From NCBI GenBank assembly GCA_947564645.1, contig CANOCU010000011.1:1-64000 (forward strand): a stretch of DNA of 64,000 nucleotides, in the 5' to 3' direction. The position numbers and the translations under genes are program-made. The stretch is from an uncultured Lachnospiraceae bacterium. Lineage in GTDB: Bacteria; Bacillota; Clostridia; Lachnospirales; Lachnospiraceae. Shown here one piece after another: positions 17,034 through 25,459 of this stretch. The first letter of the stretch is position 1. Each line of letters opens with the position of its first letter. The notes below the pieces were generated by a model. That model ran no database searches. It was not told the DNA's origin and saw only the letters and a program-made list of their open reading frames with translations.

Positions 17034-19607
17034 TCAGCCGTGCGTATACCGTCCCGGGAAATACACCTCACCGTCACCGCCGCCTGACGCCGTCTTCTGA
17101 CAGGCAATGAGTTCCTGACGCCCGCCCTCTTCCGGAATCGTCAACATCCGTACTGTCACGCCGCTCTCATACCATGCCGCTGCACGGACACGGATTCCCT
17201 CCTGACCGATCGTCACCTCTTTGATATATCCGCCTTCCGCTTCCAACAGCCACCGGCCCGGCACGTAATAGAGTCGTCTCGACACCCCGTCCCGCAGCGT
17301 CACACGCTCTTCGTCGTTCTCTCTGTCGATCCTGCATCCTAAACCGAGCCTGCCAAGGACCGAGTGGTCCAGTACAATAGAGCACGCCGTCCGGAGTGCA
17401 CCGAAATAGCCGATCCCTGCTTCTCCGGAGAGCGCCACGCACCCTTTCTTCAAGGGCATACCACCTTTAAAAGGCTGACCCGTGTGATTGATCCGTGAGG
17501 CAATGGTAATCCAGCCCGACGCTCCTTTATTGGCCGCATCTTCATCCCAGTATCCGCCCGAATTATAAAACAGCCACCCGGACAGATACGACCCGTAATA
17601 GGAAAGGATCCATTCCTCCTTCACATATCCGCAGTTTAAGGTATGATCCAGGATCGGGACGGCTCCCAGCTGCGTCATATAGCTGCTGTTCCATCCCGTA
17701 TCTCCTCCGGCCCGCAGATCCGTATTGTACAGAAACCACACCGGCTGTTTCCCCCGGTTCGCATAAGCGGCCTTTGCCGCCGAACTCATGATATGCTCGC
17801 TGCCGATACGCTTACCATAAGCGTACACCGCCTCAAAGGCCGTGGAGTCATACACCATCTCCGACCCGAAGGGATAGGTCTTCGAAGCAAAGAAAGCCGC
17901 CTTCGTATCGAAAATCTTCTTCAGCTGTTCCGCCTCCCGCTCCATGCCTTCTTCCCGCAGGCTCTCTTCCAGCATAAGCGGCAGCGTCATCTCACCCATA
18001 TTGCCATACTGCGTCGCCCCCACGCCGTCCGGAAACATCCAGTAGCGGAACATGGCCGCTGTGTACTCATACGCCATCTCAAGATATTCCGATGCCGGAC
18101 GCAATTCTTCCGGACCGCCCGCTTTCCGGATCCGGTACATATTGTACAGGATATTGATCACATGCACATAATTGAAAGCCCGCCAGACATCATCCGCACC
18201 TCTTCCCGCCCATGGCTCGAACATGGTATACCAGGGCACCATCCGGTGGACACGCCATCCCGGCTGCTCCGTCAGCCTTTTTAGCAGGAAGTCTTCCACG
18301 AAAACATGCAGCACGCGGATCTCTTCCTCCGCCGGCAGATACACGTTCTTCTCCGACAGGAAAAGACCGCTGGCCAGTCCCGGATCGTCACTGCCTCCTC
18401 TCCACCAGTCCTCATGGTAGGGATTGAAAGTACTGTTGATCCGTCTGCGGTTTGCCATATCCCACATCAGAAGACCGTGATAGCAGGGATCCGTCTCGTC
18501 TGTTTCCAGATGGTTTGCGGCGATGAAACCGGCATGTCTGCAGATCATATCCCCCACGTCCTCGGTTCCGAAGAAGCAGTAACGCGATACATTACCGCCG
18601 TTTGTCACCTGCACATATCTTTTGCCGTAGCCGCCGAAGCGGATCCGGCTGATCCTCCACCCGTTCTTCTCATAGCTTTCCAGCACCTGATCCTCTGCCG
18701 CACACACGGACACTACAGCCTCCACCGGCCTTGTCATGACCAGGAAATCGTCGCTGATCGGACCCACCATGCCGGGCACTGCCCGCAGGACCGTCAGGGC
18801 AAGCGACGCCAACCGGTCATCAATCTGTTTCTCCGACTCCAGAAAGGTCAGCACGAACGGAAATTCTCTTGTCTCCCCGGGCTGCAGACGAATCCGACGG
18901 CTGATGTCCGGACCGATCATGGAACGAGCGGATGCCACATAGGCTCTGACCAGCCCCTCATAACCGTAACCGTCCCCATACCGTTGTCTGAAAAGTTCAT
19001 CGTCCTGCTCCTGCCGCAGATCGATCAGCCCGTCATCCCCCAGCGGCGCCAGAAGCAGCACCGGCGCATTGCCGCTTGACTTCTCCCAATACAGATAAGA
19101 AGAATGTCCCGTGATACAGGTATGGCGCAACGCACAACGATCATACTTAAAGTCATCGTTGTTCCGGAAATACTGGTTCATCAGAAGCGGCAGATTCAGA
19201 TCCGTAAAAAAGACTTCCTCCTCCGAATGATTCGTAAAGCAGAGCGTCCAGTAAAGCTGCTCCTCCTCCATCTGAAAATCCGATACCAGAGACAGGATCT
19301 GCGCACCCTTGTCATCCGTTATCGCCGGATACGCTATCCTGATCCCGTTCTCTCTCTGCGTCACCCCGGCTCTCGCTTTAAGCCTCCCTGTGGAAAAGTG
19401 GTACGCATTCTGCCCTGCGGTAAACATGCCTCCTGCATTGCCAAGCCACTGACAGTCCTCCACGTCATACTCCGGAAATTCCTCCGGCGTCAGCACAAAA
19501 TCCGCCTTGTGGCCGTCATAAGGAGAGGTAAGAGAGCATATCCCCGCCCCTCCCTGGTCAAAGACCGCTGTCATATTCCGGTTCTGTAACCGAATCCTTT
19601 CGTTCAT
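17034..19607 (-). CDS. Large DUF5695-like protein, probable glycan-active enzyme
   Basis: Predicted 857-residue protein resembling the DUF5695 family by length and layout; this is a tentative match. The N-terminal half (about 1-350) looks beta-rich. The middle holds MVPWYTMFEPWAGRGADDVW and aromatic, Asn- and Gly-rich helices with GVGATQYGNMGE and GGDTGWNSSYMTQLG, suggestive of an alpha/alpha toroid glycosidase fold. The start at 19607 is chosen because AGGAATGG precedes that ATG by about 8 bases. No signal peptide, so it is cytoplasmic, as is the adjacent GH127. It lies between the transporter and GH127 genes, so it probably acts on imported oligosaccharides. No experimental function is known to me. 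Confidence 0.65.
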   Translation of the reverse strand: MNERIRLQNRNMTAVFDQGGAGICSLTSPYDGHKADFVLTPEEFPEYDVEDCQWLGNAGGMFTAGQNAYHFSTGRLKARAGVTQRENGIRIAYPAITDDKGAQILSLVSDFQMEEEQLYWTLCFTNHSEEEVFFTDLNLPLLMNQYFRNNDDFKYDRCALRHTCITGHSSYLYWEKSSGNAPVLLLAPLGDDGLIDLRQEQDDELFRQRYGDGYGYEGLVRAYVASARSMIGPDISRRIRLQPGETREFPFVLTFLESEKQIDDRLASLALTVLRAVPGMVGPISDDFLVMTRPVEAVVSVCAAEDQVLESYEKNGWRISRIRFGGYGKRYVQVTNGGNVSRYCFFGTEDVGDMICRHAGFIAANHLETDETDPCYHGLLMWDMANRRRINSTFNPYHEDWWRGGSDDPGLASGLFLSEKNVYLPAEEEIRVLHVFVEDFLLKRLTEQPGWRVHRMVPWYTMFEPWAGRGADDVWRAFNYVHVINILYNMYRIRKAGGPEELRPASEYLEMAYEYTAAMFRYWMFPDGVGATQYGNMGEMTLPLMLEESLREEGMEREAEQLKKIFDTKAAFFASKTYPFGSEMVYDSTAFEAVYAYGKRIGSEHIMSSAAKAAYANRGKQPVWFLYNTDLRAGGDTGWNSSYMTQLGAVPILDHTLNCGYVKEEWILSYYGSYLSGWLFYNSGGYWDEDAANKGASGWITIASRINHTGQPFKGGMPLKKGCVALSGEAGIGYFGALRTACSIVLDHSVLGRLGLGCRIDRENDEERVTLRDGVSRRLYYVPGRWLLEAEGGYIKEVTIGQEGIRVRAAAWYESGVTVRMLTIPEEGGRQELIACQKTASGGGDGEVYFPGRYTHG

Positions 19608-19685
19608 ATTTATATCCATTCCTTTCGCTTCGCTCAGGCACAAAACATAGTGAAAACGACTTCTCATTTTCATTCTTGCACCTTC

Positions 19686-20576
19686 CTATCCCTTCACCGC
19701 ACCAATGATGATACCCTTATTCATAAATTTCTGTAAAAACGGATACAGGATCACCATCGGCAGGATCGAGATCACAATGATTGCGCTCTTTAACTGCCTC
19801 TCATCTACCGCACCCGCACTGCCGAAAGTATTCTTCACGGTCTGCGTAATATTGCTTTGCTGATTGTTCACCAGAAGTTCCCGCAGGATCATCTGCAGCC
19901 CCCACTTGTCGGGCTTCTGCAGATACAGAAGGTTGTCATACCATGCCTGCCAGTGCCCCACTGCGATCCACAATCCCACCGTCACCAGAACCGGCTTGGA
20001 AAGCGGCATAATGATCTGCCAGAAGATCCTCGTATAACCCGCGCCGTCGATCCTGGCCGACTCCTCCAGCGAATCCGGCACCGACAGGAAGAAGTTCCGC
20101 ATGATAAAAATATTATAGGGCGTCGCCAATCCCGGCAGGATCAATGCCCAGAAGGAATTCGTCAAGTGCAGCTGCTGTGTGATCAGCAGATACCCCGGGA
20201 TCAGACCGCCGGAGAACAGCATGGTAAACAGGATCAGAAATGTGATTCCCTTATTGCATGGAAAATCCTTCTTCGTCAGCGGGTAAGACGCCATCGCCGT
20301 AACAAGCAGGCTGCAGGCCGTCCCCACAACCGTCCTCAGGATCGTGTTGCCATATCCCCGCCAGATATCCTTATAGTGCAGGAGCACCTTATAACTTGAC
20401 AGGTCAAAACTCTTCGGATACCACTGCGCTTCCACGGAATACAGATACTTCCTTTTGGCAAAAGACAGGATAAACTGATTCCAGAAGGGATAGATCGTGA
20501 TCACGATCACAAACAGCATCAAACAGGTATTCAGGACCGTAAATATAAGATTACCTGCCGTCATTCTTCTCTTCAT
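19686..20576 (-). CDS. Carbohydrate ABC transporter permease, LplC type
   Basis: Predicted 296-residue inner-membrane permease with six hydrophobic segments. The EAA motif is visible as EESARIDGAGYTRIFWQIIMPLSKP (in two parts around residue 180), and the C-terminus ends KGIIIGAVKG, typical of the LplC/YtcP group. The start at 20576 is preceded by GAGGAGG. It follows the other permease closely. This group imports oligosaccharides with a shared ATPase; none is encoded nearby. Confidence 0.9.
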   Translation of the reverse strand: MKRRMTAGNLIFTVLNTCLMLFVIVITIYPFWNQFILSFAKRKYLYSVEAQWYPKSFDLSSYKVLLHYKDIWRGYGNTILRTVVGTACSLLVTAMASYPLTKKDFPCNKGITFLILFTMLFSGGLIPGYLLITQQLHLTNSFWALILPGLATPYNIFIMRNFFLSVPDSLEESARIDGAGYTRIFWQIIMPLSKPVLVTVGLWIAVGHWQAWYDNLLYLQKPDKWGLQMILRELLVNNQQSNITQTVKNTFGSAGAVDERQLKSAIIVISILPMVILYPFLQKFMNKGIIIGAVKG

Positions 20577-20592
20577 CTTCACTTCCTCCTCT

Positions 20593-21546
20593 CTACCAAA
20601 GGGTAAATTCCTCTCCATTGATCTTCTTCGCCGCAAAATTCGTACCCAGCACCATGATCAGCGCGATCACCGATTTAAAAAGTCCCACCGCCGTAGAAAG
20701 GGAATAATCCCGCTTCTGGATACCCAGCTCATAGACGTATGTATCGATAATATCCGCCACACTTTTTACGGAAGGGTTTACCAGGTTAAAGATCTGGTCG
20801 AACCCCGCATTCAATACACCGCCCATGGACAGGATCAGATTGATCGTGATCACCGGCACCAGACAGGGCAGTGTGATGTAGAGCATCTTCTTGATCCTGC
20901 CGGCTCCGTCCAGCGAAGCCGCCTCATACAGCTGCGGGTCGATACCCGAAAGCGCCGATATGTAAATAATGGATCCCCAGCCGAACCCTTTCCAGATATC
21001 CGTACTCACAAGGATCGTCCTGAAATATTCCTTCTTGCTGAGCCAGATCTGCGCTTCCCCGCCGAAGGCCGTCACGATCTGATTGATGACGCCGTTGGCC
21101 GAGAACATTTCCCTGATGATACCCGCCATAACGATCCATGAGATAAAATAAGGCAGATATGAGGCCGTCTGCGTCAGCTTCTTAAACCATTTGGTCCTGA
21201 TCTCATTCAGCAGCAGTGCAAAGAGAATGGGTGGGAAAAAACCGATCACCAGCTTTAACAGGCTTATGACAAGCGTATTACCCAGGACTTCCCAGAATCT
21301 GTCGCTGGAAAACAGCCTGTTGAAATAGTAAAGCCCTACCCAGTCACTTCCCATGATCCCTTTGGAAATGCTGTAATCCTTGAATGCCAGTACCACACCG
21401 TACATCGGTACATAGCAGAAAACCGCAAAGAAGAGCAGCGCCGGCAGGATCATCACGATCAGTGCCCGGTACTTCATCACTCTTTTGCCAAGCGGTTCCA
21501 GTCTCTTATTCTGTATCTTAGTCTCTGCTGTCTTCATCGTTCCCAC
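20593..21546 (-). CDS. Carbohydrate ABC transporter permease, LplB type
   Basis: Predicted 317-residue permease with six membrane segments. The EAA loop reads YEAASLDGAGRIKKMLYITLP near residue 215. The GTG at 21546 or the in-frame ATG three codons later could both be the start; an AGGGGG lies 12 bases before the GTG. It sits between the broken binding-protein gene and the LplC-type permease, completing an LplABC-like transporter. YVPMYGVVLAFKDY near residue 45 is characteristic of this permease type. Confidence 0.9.
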   Translation of the reverse strand: MGTMKTAETKIQNKRLEPLGKRVMKYRALIVMILPALLFFAVFCYVPMYGVVLAFKDYSISKGIMGSDWVGLYYFNRLFSSDRFWEVLGNTLVISLLKLVIGFFPPILFALLLNEIRTKWFKKLTQTASYLPYFISWIVMAGIIREMFSANGVINQIVTAFGGEAQIWLSKKEYFRTILVSTDIWKGFGWGSIIYISALSGIDPQLYEAASLDGAGRIKKMLYITLPCLVPVITINLILSMGGVLNAGFDQIFNLVNPSVKSVADIIDTYVYELGIQKRDYSLSTAVGLFKSVIALIMVLGTNFAAKKINGEEFTLW

Positions 21547-21612
21547 GGTTCTCGTAGTCCCCCTTTCTACAGAAGGGCAGACCGTACTCTGCCCCTCATT
21601 TTTACGATTCCA

Positions 21613-23201
21613 TCACTTGAAATGCTCATCATAGACCTGCTGTGCTTCCGCCAGAGCGTCCGCGCCGCCCTTCTCTTTCCATTCCGCAACAACGGCATCG
21701 AACTCTTCTATGTCTCTCTCCCCGGTGATCATCTCGGCGAACACCACGTTCATATCCGGCAGTTCCGGGCTGACATCGCTCCAGACAGGCAGATAGTAGC
21801 TTCCCAGAACGTCATATTTTCCTTCGATCATCTCCAGCGTTTCTTTCCGAATGGCATTCACTTGTGCTGTATAATCCATCTCGTCATGCAGATCCGGGTC
21901 ATACTGGAACTGCTCTAAGGACGGGAATCTATATTCGTCGCCGATGCCGTACTGCATCCTCGCATCCTCGGTGGCATAACTCTCCGTATAGGCCCGTTCC
22001 CCGTTCTCGTCCTTCGTGAAGGTCTCTCCTTCTATTCCCCAGATCTCCGCTTCATGCCAGGCAGGATCTCCTGCAATGGCGTCAAATACCTGCAGATATT
22101 TCGCCATCTTCTCCGGCTGCTCTTCCATATGTTTGCCAAAGATTATCCCTACACCGGCAAGCGGATTGAACTGCATGATGCCCTTTTGACCGTCTGCCCC
22201 TTCCATACCGGTGGCAATACTCCAGGACGCCTCGGGCTCCGCTTCCTTGAGCGCACTCCACCAGCCGTCCGGCGTGAGGATCGACAGCCAGTTCTGCCAG
22301 CTGCATCCTACCACGGAGCTGACAACCTTATTCTTGGCTCCTTCAAAGTCGATGGTCATCCATTCCGGGTCGATCACGCCCATATCATACAGTTCCTTGA
22401 TATACTTCAAGGCTTCCTTGGTCTCCGGCTCGATCTCTCCTCTTGTGATGGTGCCGTCCTCCTTCGCGTACCAGATCCCCGGATACGTTCCGAAGGCCGC
22501 GAAGATCGGGCTGAACGCCCAGTCGGCATTACCGGTGATGCCGATATAACCGTAAGTATCATCCACACCGTTTCCGTCCGGATCATCAAAAGTGAAGGCT
22601 TTCATGACCTCCGTAAATTCATCCAACGTCTCCGGCGCCTGCAGACCCAGATTGTCCAGCCAGTCCTGACGGTACGCCATCAGGCAGAACCGGCCCAGAT
22701 CCACCTTCGCATCCGGGATCGCATACACTTCCCCATCGACCGAGTACAGATTCAACGGATCCTCTGTCATGATATCACTGTATTTCTCCGCCCATTTCAT
22801 GTAGTTGGGCATATTCTCCTTCACCATCTCCGGATCCAGCTTTGCGACCAGTCCCTGCTTCACCAGATCGTTCAGCATGGAAGTGGATACCGTCTGGTCA
22901 CGGAACCAGTCCGGGCAGTCATCCCCTGCCAGGGAAAGAGTCAGCCACTCCGAATAGTCCGTACCGCCCTCGTTTCGATACATCATCTCAATATCGACAT
23001 CGAATTCATCTTCTTAATGTACCAGGCGTCCGGATGATCGATGGCATCCCGGCTGCTGGTCCATAGCTGCAGCGTCATCCTGCCGCCTTCCTCCGCATCC
23101 GCAGACTGCGAGGAACCGCTCTGACTCTCCCCGCCGCAGCCCGCAAGCATGGATGCAAGTACTGCCGTACCCAGTAAAATTGAAATACGCTTCTTTCTCA
23201 T
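21613..23201 (-). pseudogene. LplA-type solute-binding lipoprotein, frameshifted near the N-terminus
   Basis: The frame from 23201 (MRKKRIS, with AGGAGAGAA upstream) encodes a lipoprotein signal with lipobox LAGC, a Ser/Gly linker and LQLWTSSRDAIDHPDAWYIKK, then ends at a TGA near 22984. The remaining 457 residues continue in the next frame from MMYRNEGGTDY. Inserting one base at about 23006 restores KKMEFDVDIEMMYRNE, the expected sequence, so one base is missing (ATGGAATTC to ATGAATTC). Reading through gives a protein of about 528 residues, normal for LplA. Without this protein the transporter could not bind its sugar. True mutation or assembly error cannot be told apart here. Confidence 0.85.
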
Positions 23202-23250
23202 TTCTCTCCTCCATAGTGTGTTTGTTTGTTGATAGTGATTGTTCATTTTT

Positions 23251-23258
23251 AAACGTTT
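23251..23258. promoter_or_regulatory. LacI-type operator core, proximal
   Basis: AAACGTTT within TTTAAACGTTTCAAT, 49 bases upstream of the binding-protein start. It shares the core of the second site at 23317, centred 66 bp away, a spacing compatible with looping by a LacI dimer pair. Confidence 0.5.
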
Positions 23259-23316
23259 CAATTTATTTTCTGTAAAATATGCCGTTATGCGACATATTTC
23301 GAAGGATATATTATTG

Positions 23317-23324
23317 AAACGTTT
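23317..23324. promoter_or_regulatory. LacI-type operator core, distal
   Basis: AAACGTTT within TTGAAACGTTTTTC, between the divergent binding-protein and LacI genes. Both genes could be controlled from this pair. A possible promoter for the binding protein (TTCGAA, 18 bases, TATTTT on the minus strand) lies between the sites. Confidence 0.5.
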
Positions 23325-23532
23325 TTCTATATGTCCATTATAACCACGCTTTTTTGTCCTTGTCAACAAGTTTTTCATAATTTTACCATATTTTCTTGTT
23401 TTCTCCTCCTTTCTGTGATACTATTTTTATAACGTTCAACCAAAGTAATATGTAAATTGATAACGGAATCTGTTTTGATCAGATCGTGCACCATAGATTT
23501 ATGCATAACGGAAAGGTATGGAATAAGATCCT

Positions 23533-24585
23533 ATGACAACAATACATGACGTAGCAAGACTGGCCGGTGTCTCCATCGGCACAGTATCCAATGTTCTGAA
23601 TCAGAATAAGAAAGTATCTCCGGAGACCTCCGCACGCGTGACCAACGCCATCCGCGAACTGAACTATATTCCCAATACGATCGCCCAGAGCCTGAAGACC
23701 AGTCAGAACCGCGTGATCGGCATCATAGCGGAGGACATAAGAGCCTTTTCCTCCGGAGATATCATCGATGGGCTTTGTGAATTTTTCGAAAAAAATGATT
23801 ATAGTGTAAATCTGTGCAATCTTCGCGTCAATAACAGAGTCGAACACGAACAGGCTTTTCTCTATCAGGATCTGGAAGAAACCAACAGCTTTCAGCGCAG
23901 TGTCACGAAAGCCGTCAATCTGCTGACCGCATCCAGAGTGAGCGGCCTGATCTATATAGGCGTTCATCCCCGGGATGTGGGACATATCCTCCCCAGGCTG
24001 AATGTTCCTGTGGTCTATACCTACGCCTATACGCAGAACGACGATTACTGCGTCAATTATGACGATTACCAGGGCGCCCATCTGGCCGTAGAGCAGCTGA
24101 TCGACAAGGGACACTCTAAGATCGCCCTGATCTGCGGCTCCATCGATTCCATTCCTGCCCACAAACGCCTTATGGGTTACCAGAATGCACTGATGGAGCA
24201 CAATCTGCCGTTCCGTCCCGAATACATGCGTGCAGGCAACTGGCACTATATGGACGGCTACAAACAGTGTCTGGAACTTCTTGCGCTTCCCGACCCGCCT
24301 ACCGCCCTCTTCTCCATGAGTGACCTGATGGCTTACGGCGCCATCAATGCTGCGCTGGACCGGAATCTGAGAATACCGGACGATATCTCCATCCACGGCT
24401 TCGACAACCTGAAGCACTCTGCCTATACCCACCCGGCTCTTTCCACCATTGCCCTGCCGCTTTGGGAAATGGGACAAAGAGCCGCCCGAATCATGCTGGA
24501 TATCCTGCGCGGCAATCCGCCTGCAGAGCACGGCGTCCTGATTCCCTGCACATCCGTCGGTCGGGACAGCATCCGGGAAATCTGA
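23533..24585 (+). CDS. LacI family transcriptional regulator of the arabinoside locus
   Basis: Predicted 350-residue repressor. Residues 3-50 form the LacI helix-turn-helix (TIHDVARLAGVSIGTVSNVL) with the hinge helix PNTIAQSLK; the rest is a periplasmic-binding-protein-like sensor domain (VIGIIAEDI, then HGFDNL near 295). It is transcribed away from the transporter and GH127 genes, and two AAACGTTT palindromes lie between them, so it most likely represses the locus until its sugar is present. The gene is intact, unlike two of its probable targets. The effector is unknown. Confidence 0.92.
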   Translation: MTTIHDVARLAGVSIGTVSNVLNQNKKVSPETSARVTNAIRELNYIPNTIAQSLKTSQNRVIGIIAEDIRAFSSGDIIDGLCEFFEKNDYSVNLCNLRVNNRVEHEQAFLYQDLEETNSFQRSVTKAVNLLTASRVSGLIYIGVHPRDVGHILPRLNVPVVYTYAYTQNDDYCVNYDDYQGAHLAVEQLIDKGHSKIALICGSIDSIPAHKRLMGYQNALMEHNLPFRPEYMRAGNWHYMDGYKQCLELLALPDPPTALFSMSDLMAYGAINAALDRNLRIPDDISIHGFDNLKHSAYTHPALSTIALPLWEMGQRAARIMLDILRGNPPAEHGVLIPCTSVGRDSIREI

Positions 24586-24611
24586 AATCTCCCCTGTTGC
24601 TATCCACGATC

Positions 24612-24636
24612 CAAATACGCATAAACTGCGCATTTG
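24612..24636 (+). terminator. Hairpin downstream of the LacI gene
   Basis: CAAATACGCA and TGCGCATTTG pair at 9 of 10 positions, with one G-U, 27 bases after the LacI stop. The core ACTGCGCATT also occurs in the hairpin 3' of gltD. No U-tract follows. Confidence 0.35.
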
Positions 24637-24662
24637 CGCTCCGATGCAATAATCTAACATAT

Positions 24663-24702
24663 AAAAAACGGAATCCTTATTTCAAATGAAGTAAGGATTC
24701 CG
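24663..24702 (-). terminator. Intrinsic terminator of the 178-residue protein gene
   Basis: TAAGGATTCCG and CGGAATCCTTA form a perfect 11-bp stem followed on the minus strand by six T residues, about 25 bases after the stop at 24726. Confidence 0.85.
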
Positions 24703-24725
24703 CTCTCCATAGGTTCCCATATTTC

Positions 24726-25262
24726 TCACGCCGTCATAAACATCTCATACGCCCGCAGCGCCTGCTGCATCTGATAGTTTATGTTCCCGCCGTTTGCGTC
24801 CGCCGCCAGGTCCGTATCCGCTTCCACGGCGGCCTGCTCTACGGGCCGTATGTCCTCTGCCCCGGACAGATCAAACCGTGCCGCCGAAGTCATACCCGCA
24901 TCCTTAGCTGCAGCCATCGTCTGCCGCGATGCCTCTTTTGCCGCACCCTGTACAGCGCCGGCATCAGCGCCCGCTTCCGTTGGCCGCATGATCTTAGCCG
25001 CAATATTCTGTCCGCGCCGCATCTGCATATCCAGAATCCCCTGGAAGTCAAGAGTCTGCCCCTTCCGCAACGGGTTCTCGTTAAGACTCTCGTCCGCCAG
25101 TTCACTGTAATCGATCTTCTTATCCAGAACATCATCCGATATCCGGGAAAGCTTATTCATGCTGGCCGAACTTACGGTATTCGCATTATACACATACGGC
25201 TGAAAACGCACTGCACTCATCGCACTCATTGCCCCGTATGCACTGATCGCCCCGATCGCCAT
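24726..25262 (-). CDS. Conserved-looking 178-residue protein of unknown function
   Basis: I do not recognise a named family. The protein has an Ala/Met-rich start (MAIGAISAYGAMSAMSAVRF), a middle with SRISDDVLDKKIDYSELAD and NPLRKGQTLDFQGILDMQM, and an amphipathic C-terminal helix (YQMQQALRAYEMF). It is Ala-rich, without a signal peptide or clear membrane segment, and lacks catalytic-looking motifs. An own terminator follows, and AGAGAGG precedes the ATG, so it is a real monocistronic gene. The end helix recalls flagellar rod or secreted-substrate ends, but that is only a resemblance. Confidence 0.6.
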   Translation of the reverse strand: MAIGAISAYGAMSAMSAVRFQPYVYNANTVSSASMNKLSRISDDVLDKKIDYSELADESLNENPLRKGQTLDFQGILDMQMRRGQNIAAKIMRPTEAGADAGAVQGAAKEASRQTMAAAKDAGMTSAARFDLSGAEDIRPVEQAAVEADTDLAADANGGNINYQMQQALRAYEMFMTA

Positions 25263-25400
25263 AGTCTTTACCTCTCTTCAATACATGATTCAAAACTTAC
25301 ATCTGTATCCATTTTATTACGTCTGCCCCGAATATACAAGTCCAATTTTTCAAAAGTAACTTGTTCTACACTGCCGCAGAAAGAAACATCGGATACTACG

Positions 25401-25429
25401 TGAAATTCCTTCGATTTCATTGTATAATC
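25401..25429 (+). promoter_or_regulatory. Sigma-A type promoter of the beta-CASP gene
   Basis: GTGAAA (25401-25406), 17 bases, TATAAT (25424-25429), 30 bases before the ATG at 25460. It excludes translation starts further upstream. Confidence 0.6.
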
Positions 25430-25459
25430 TATATAGCAAACAGGAAAGGACCTCCCTTC

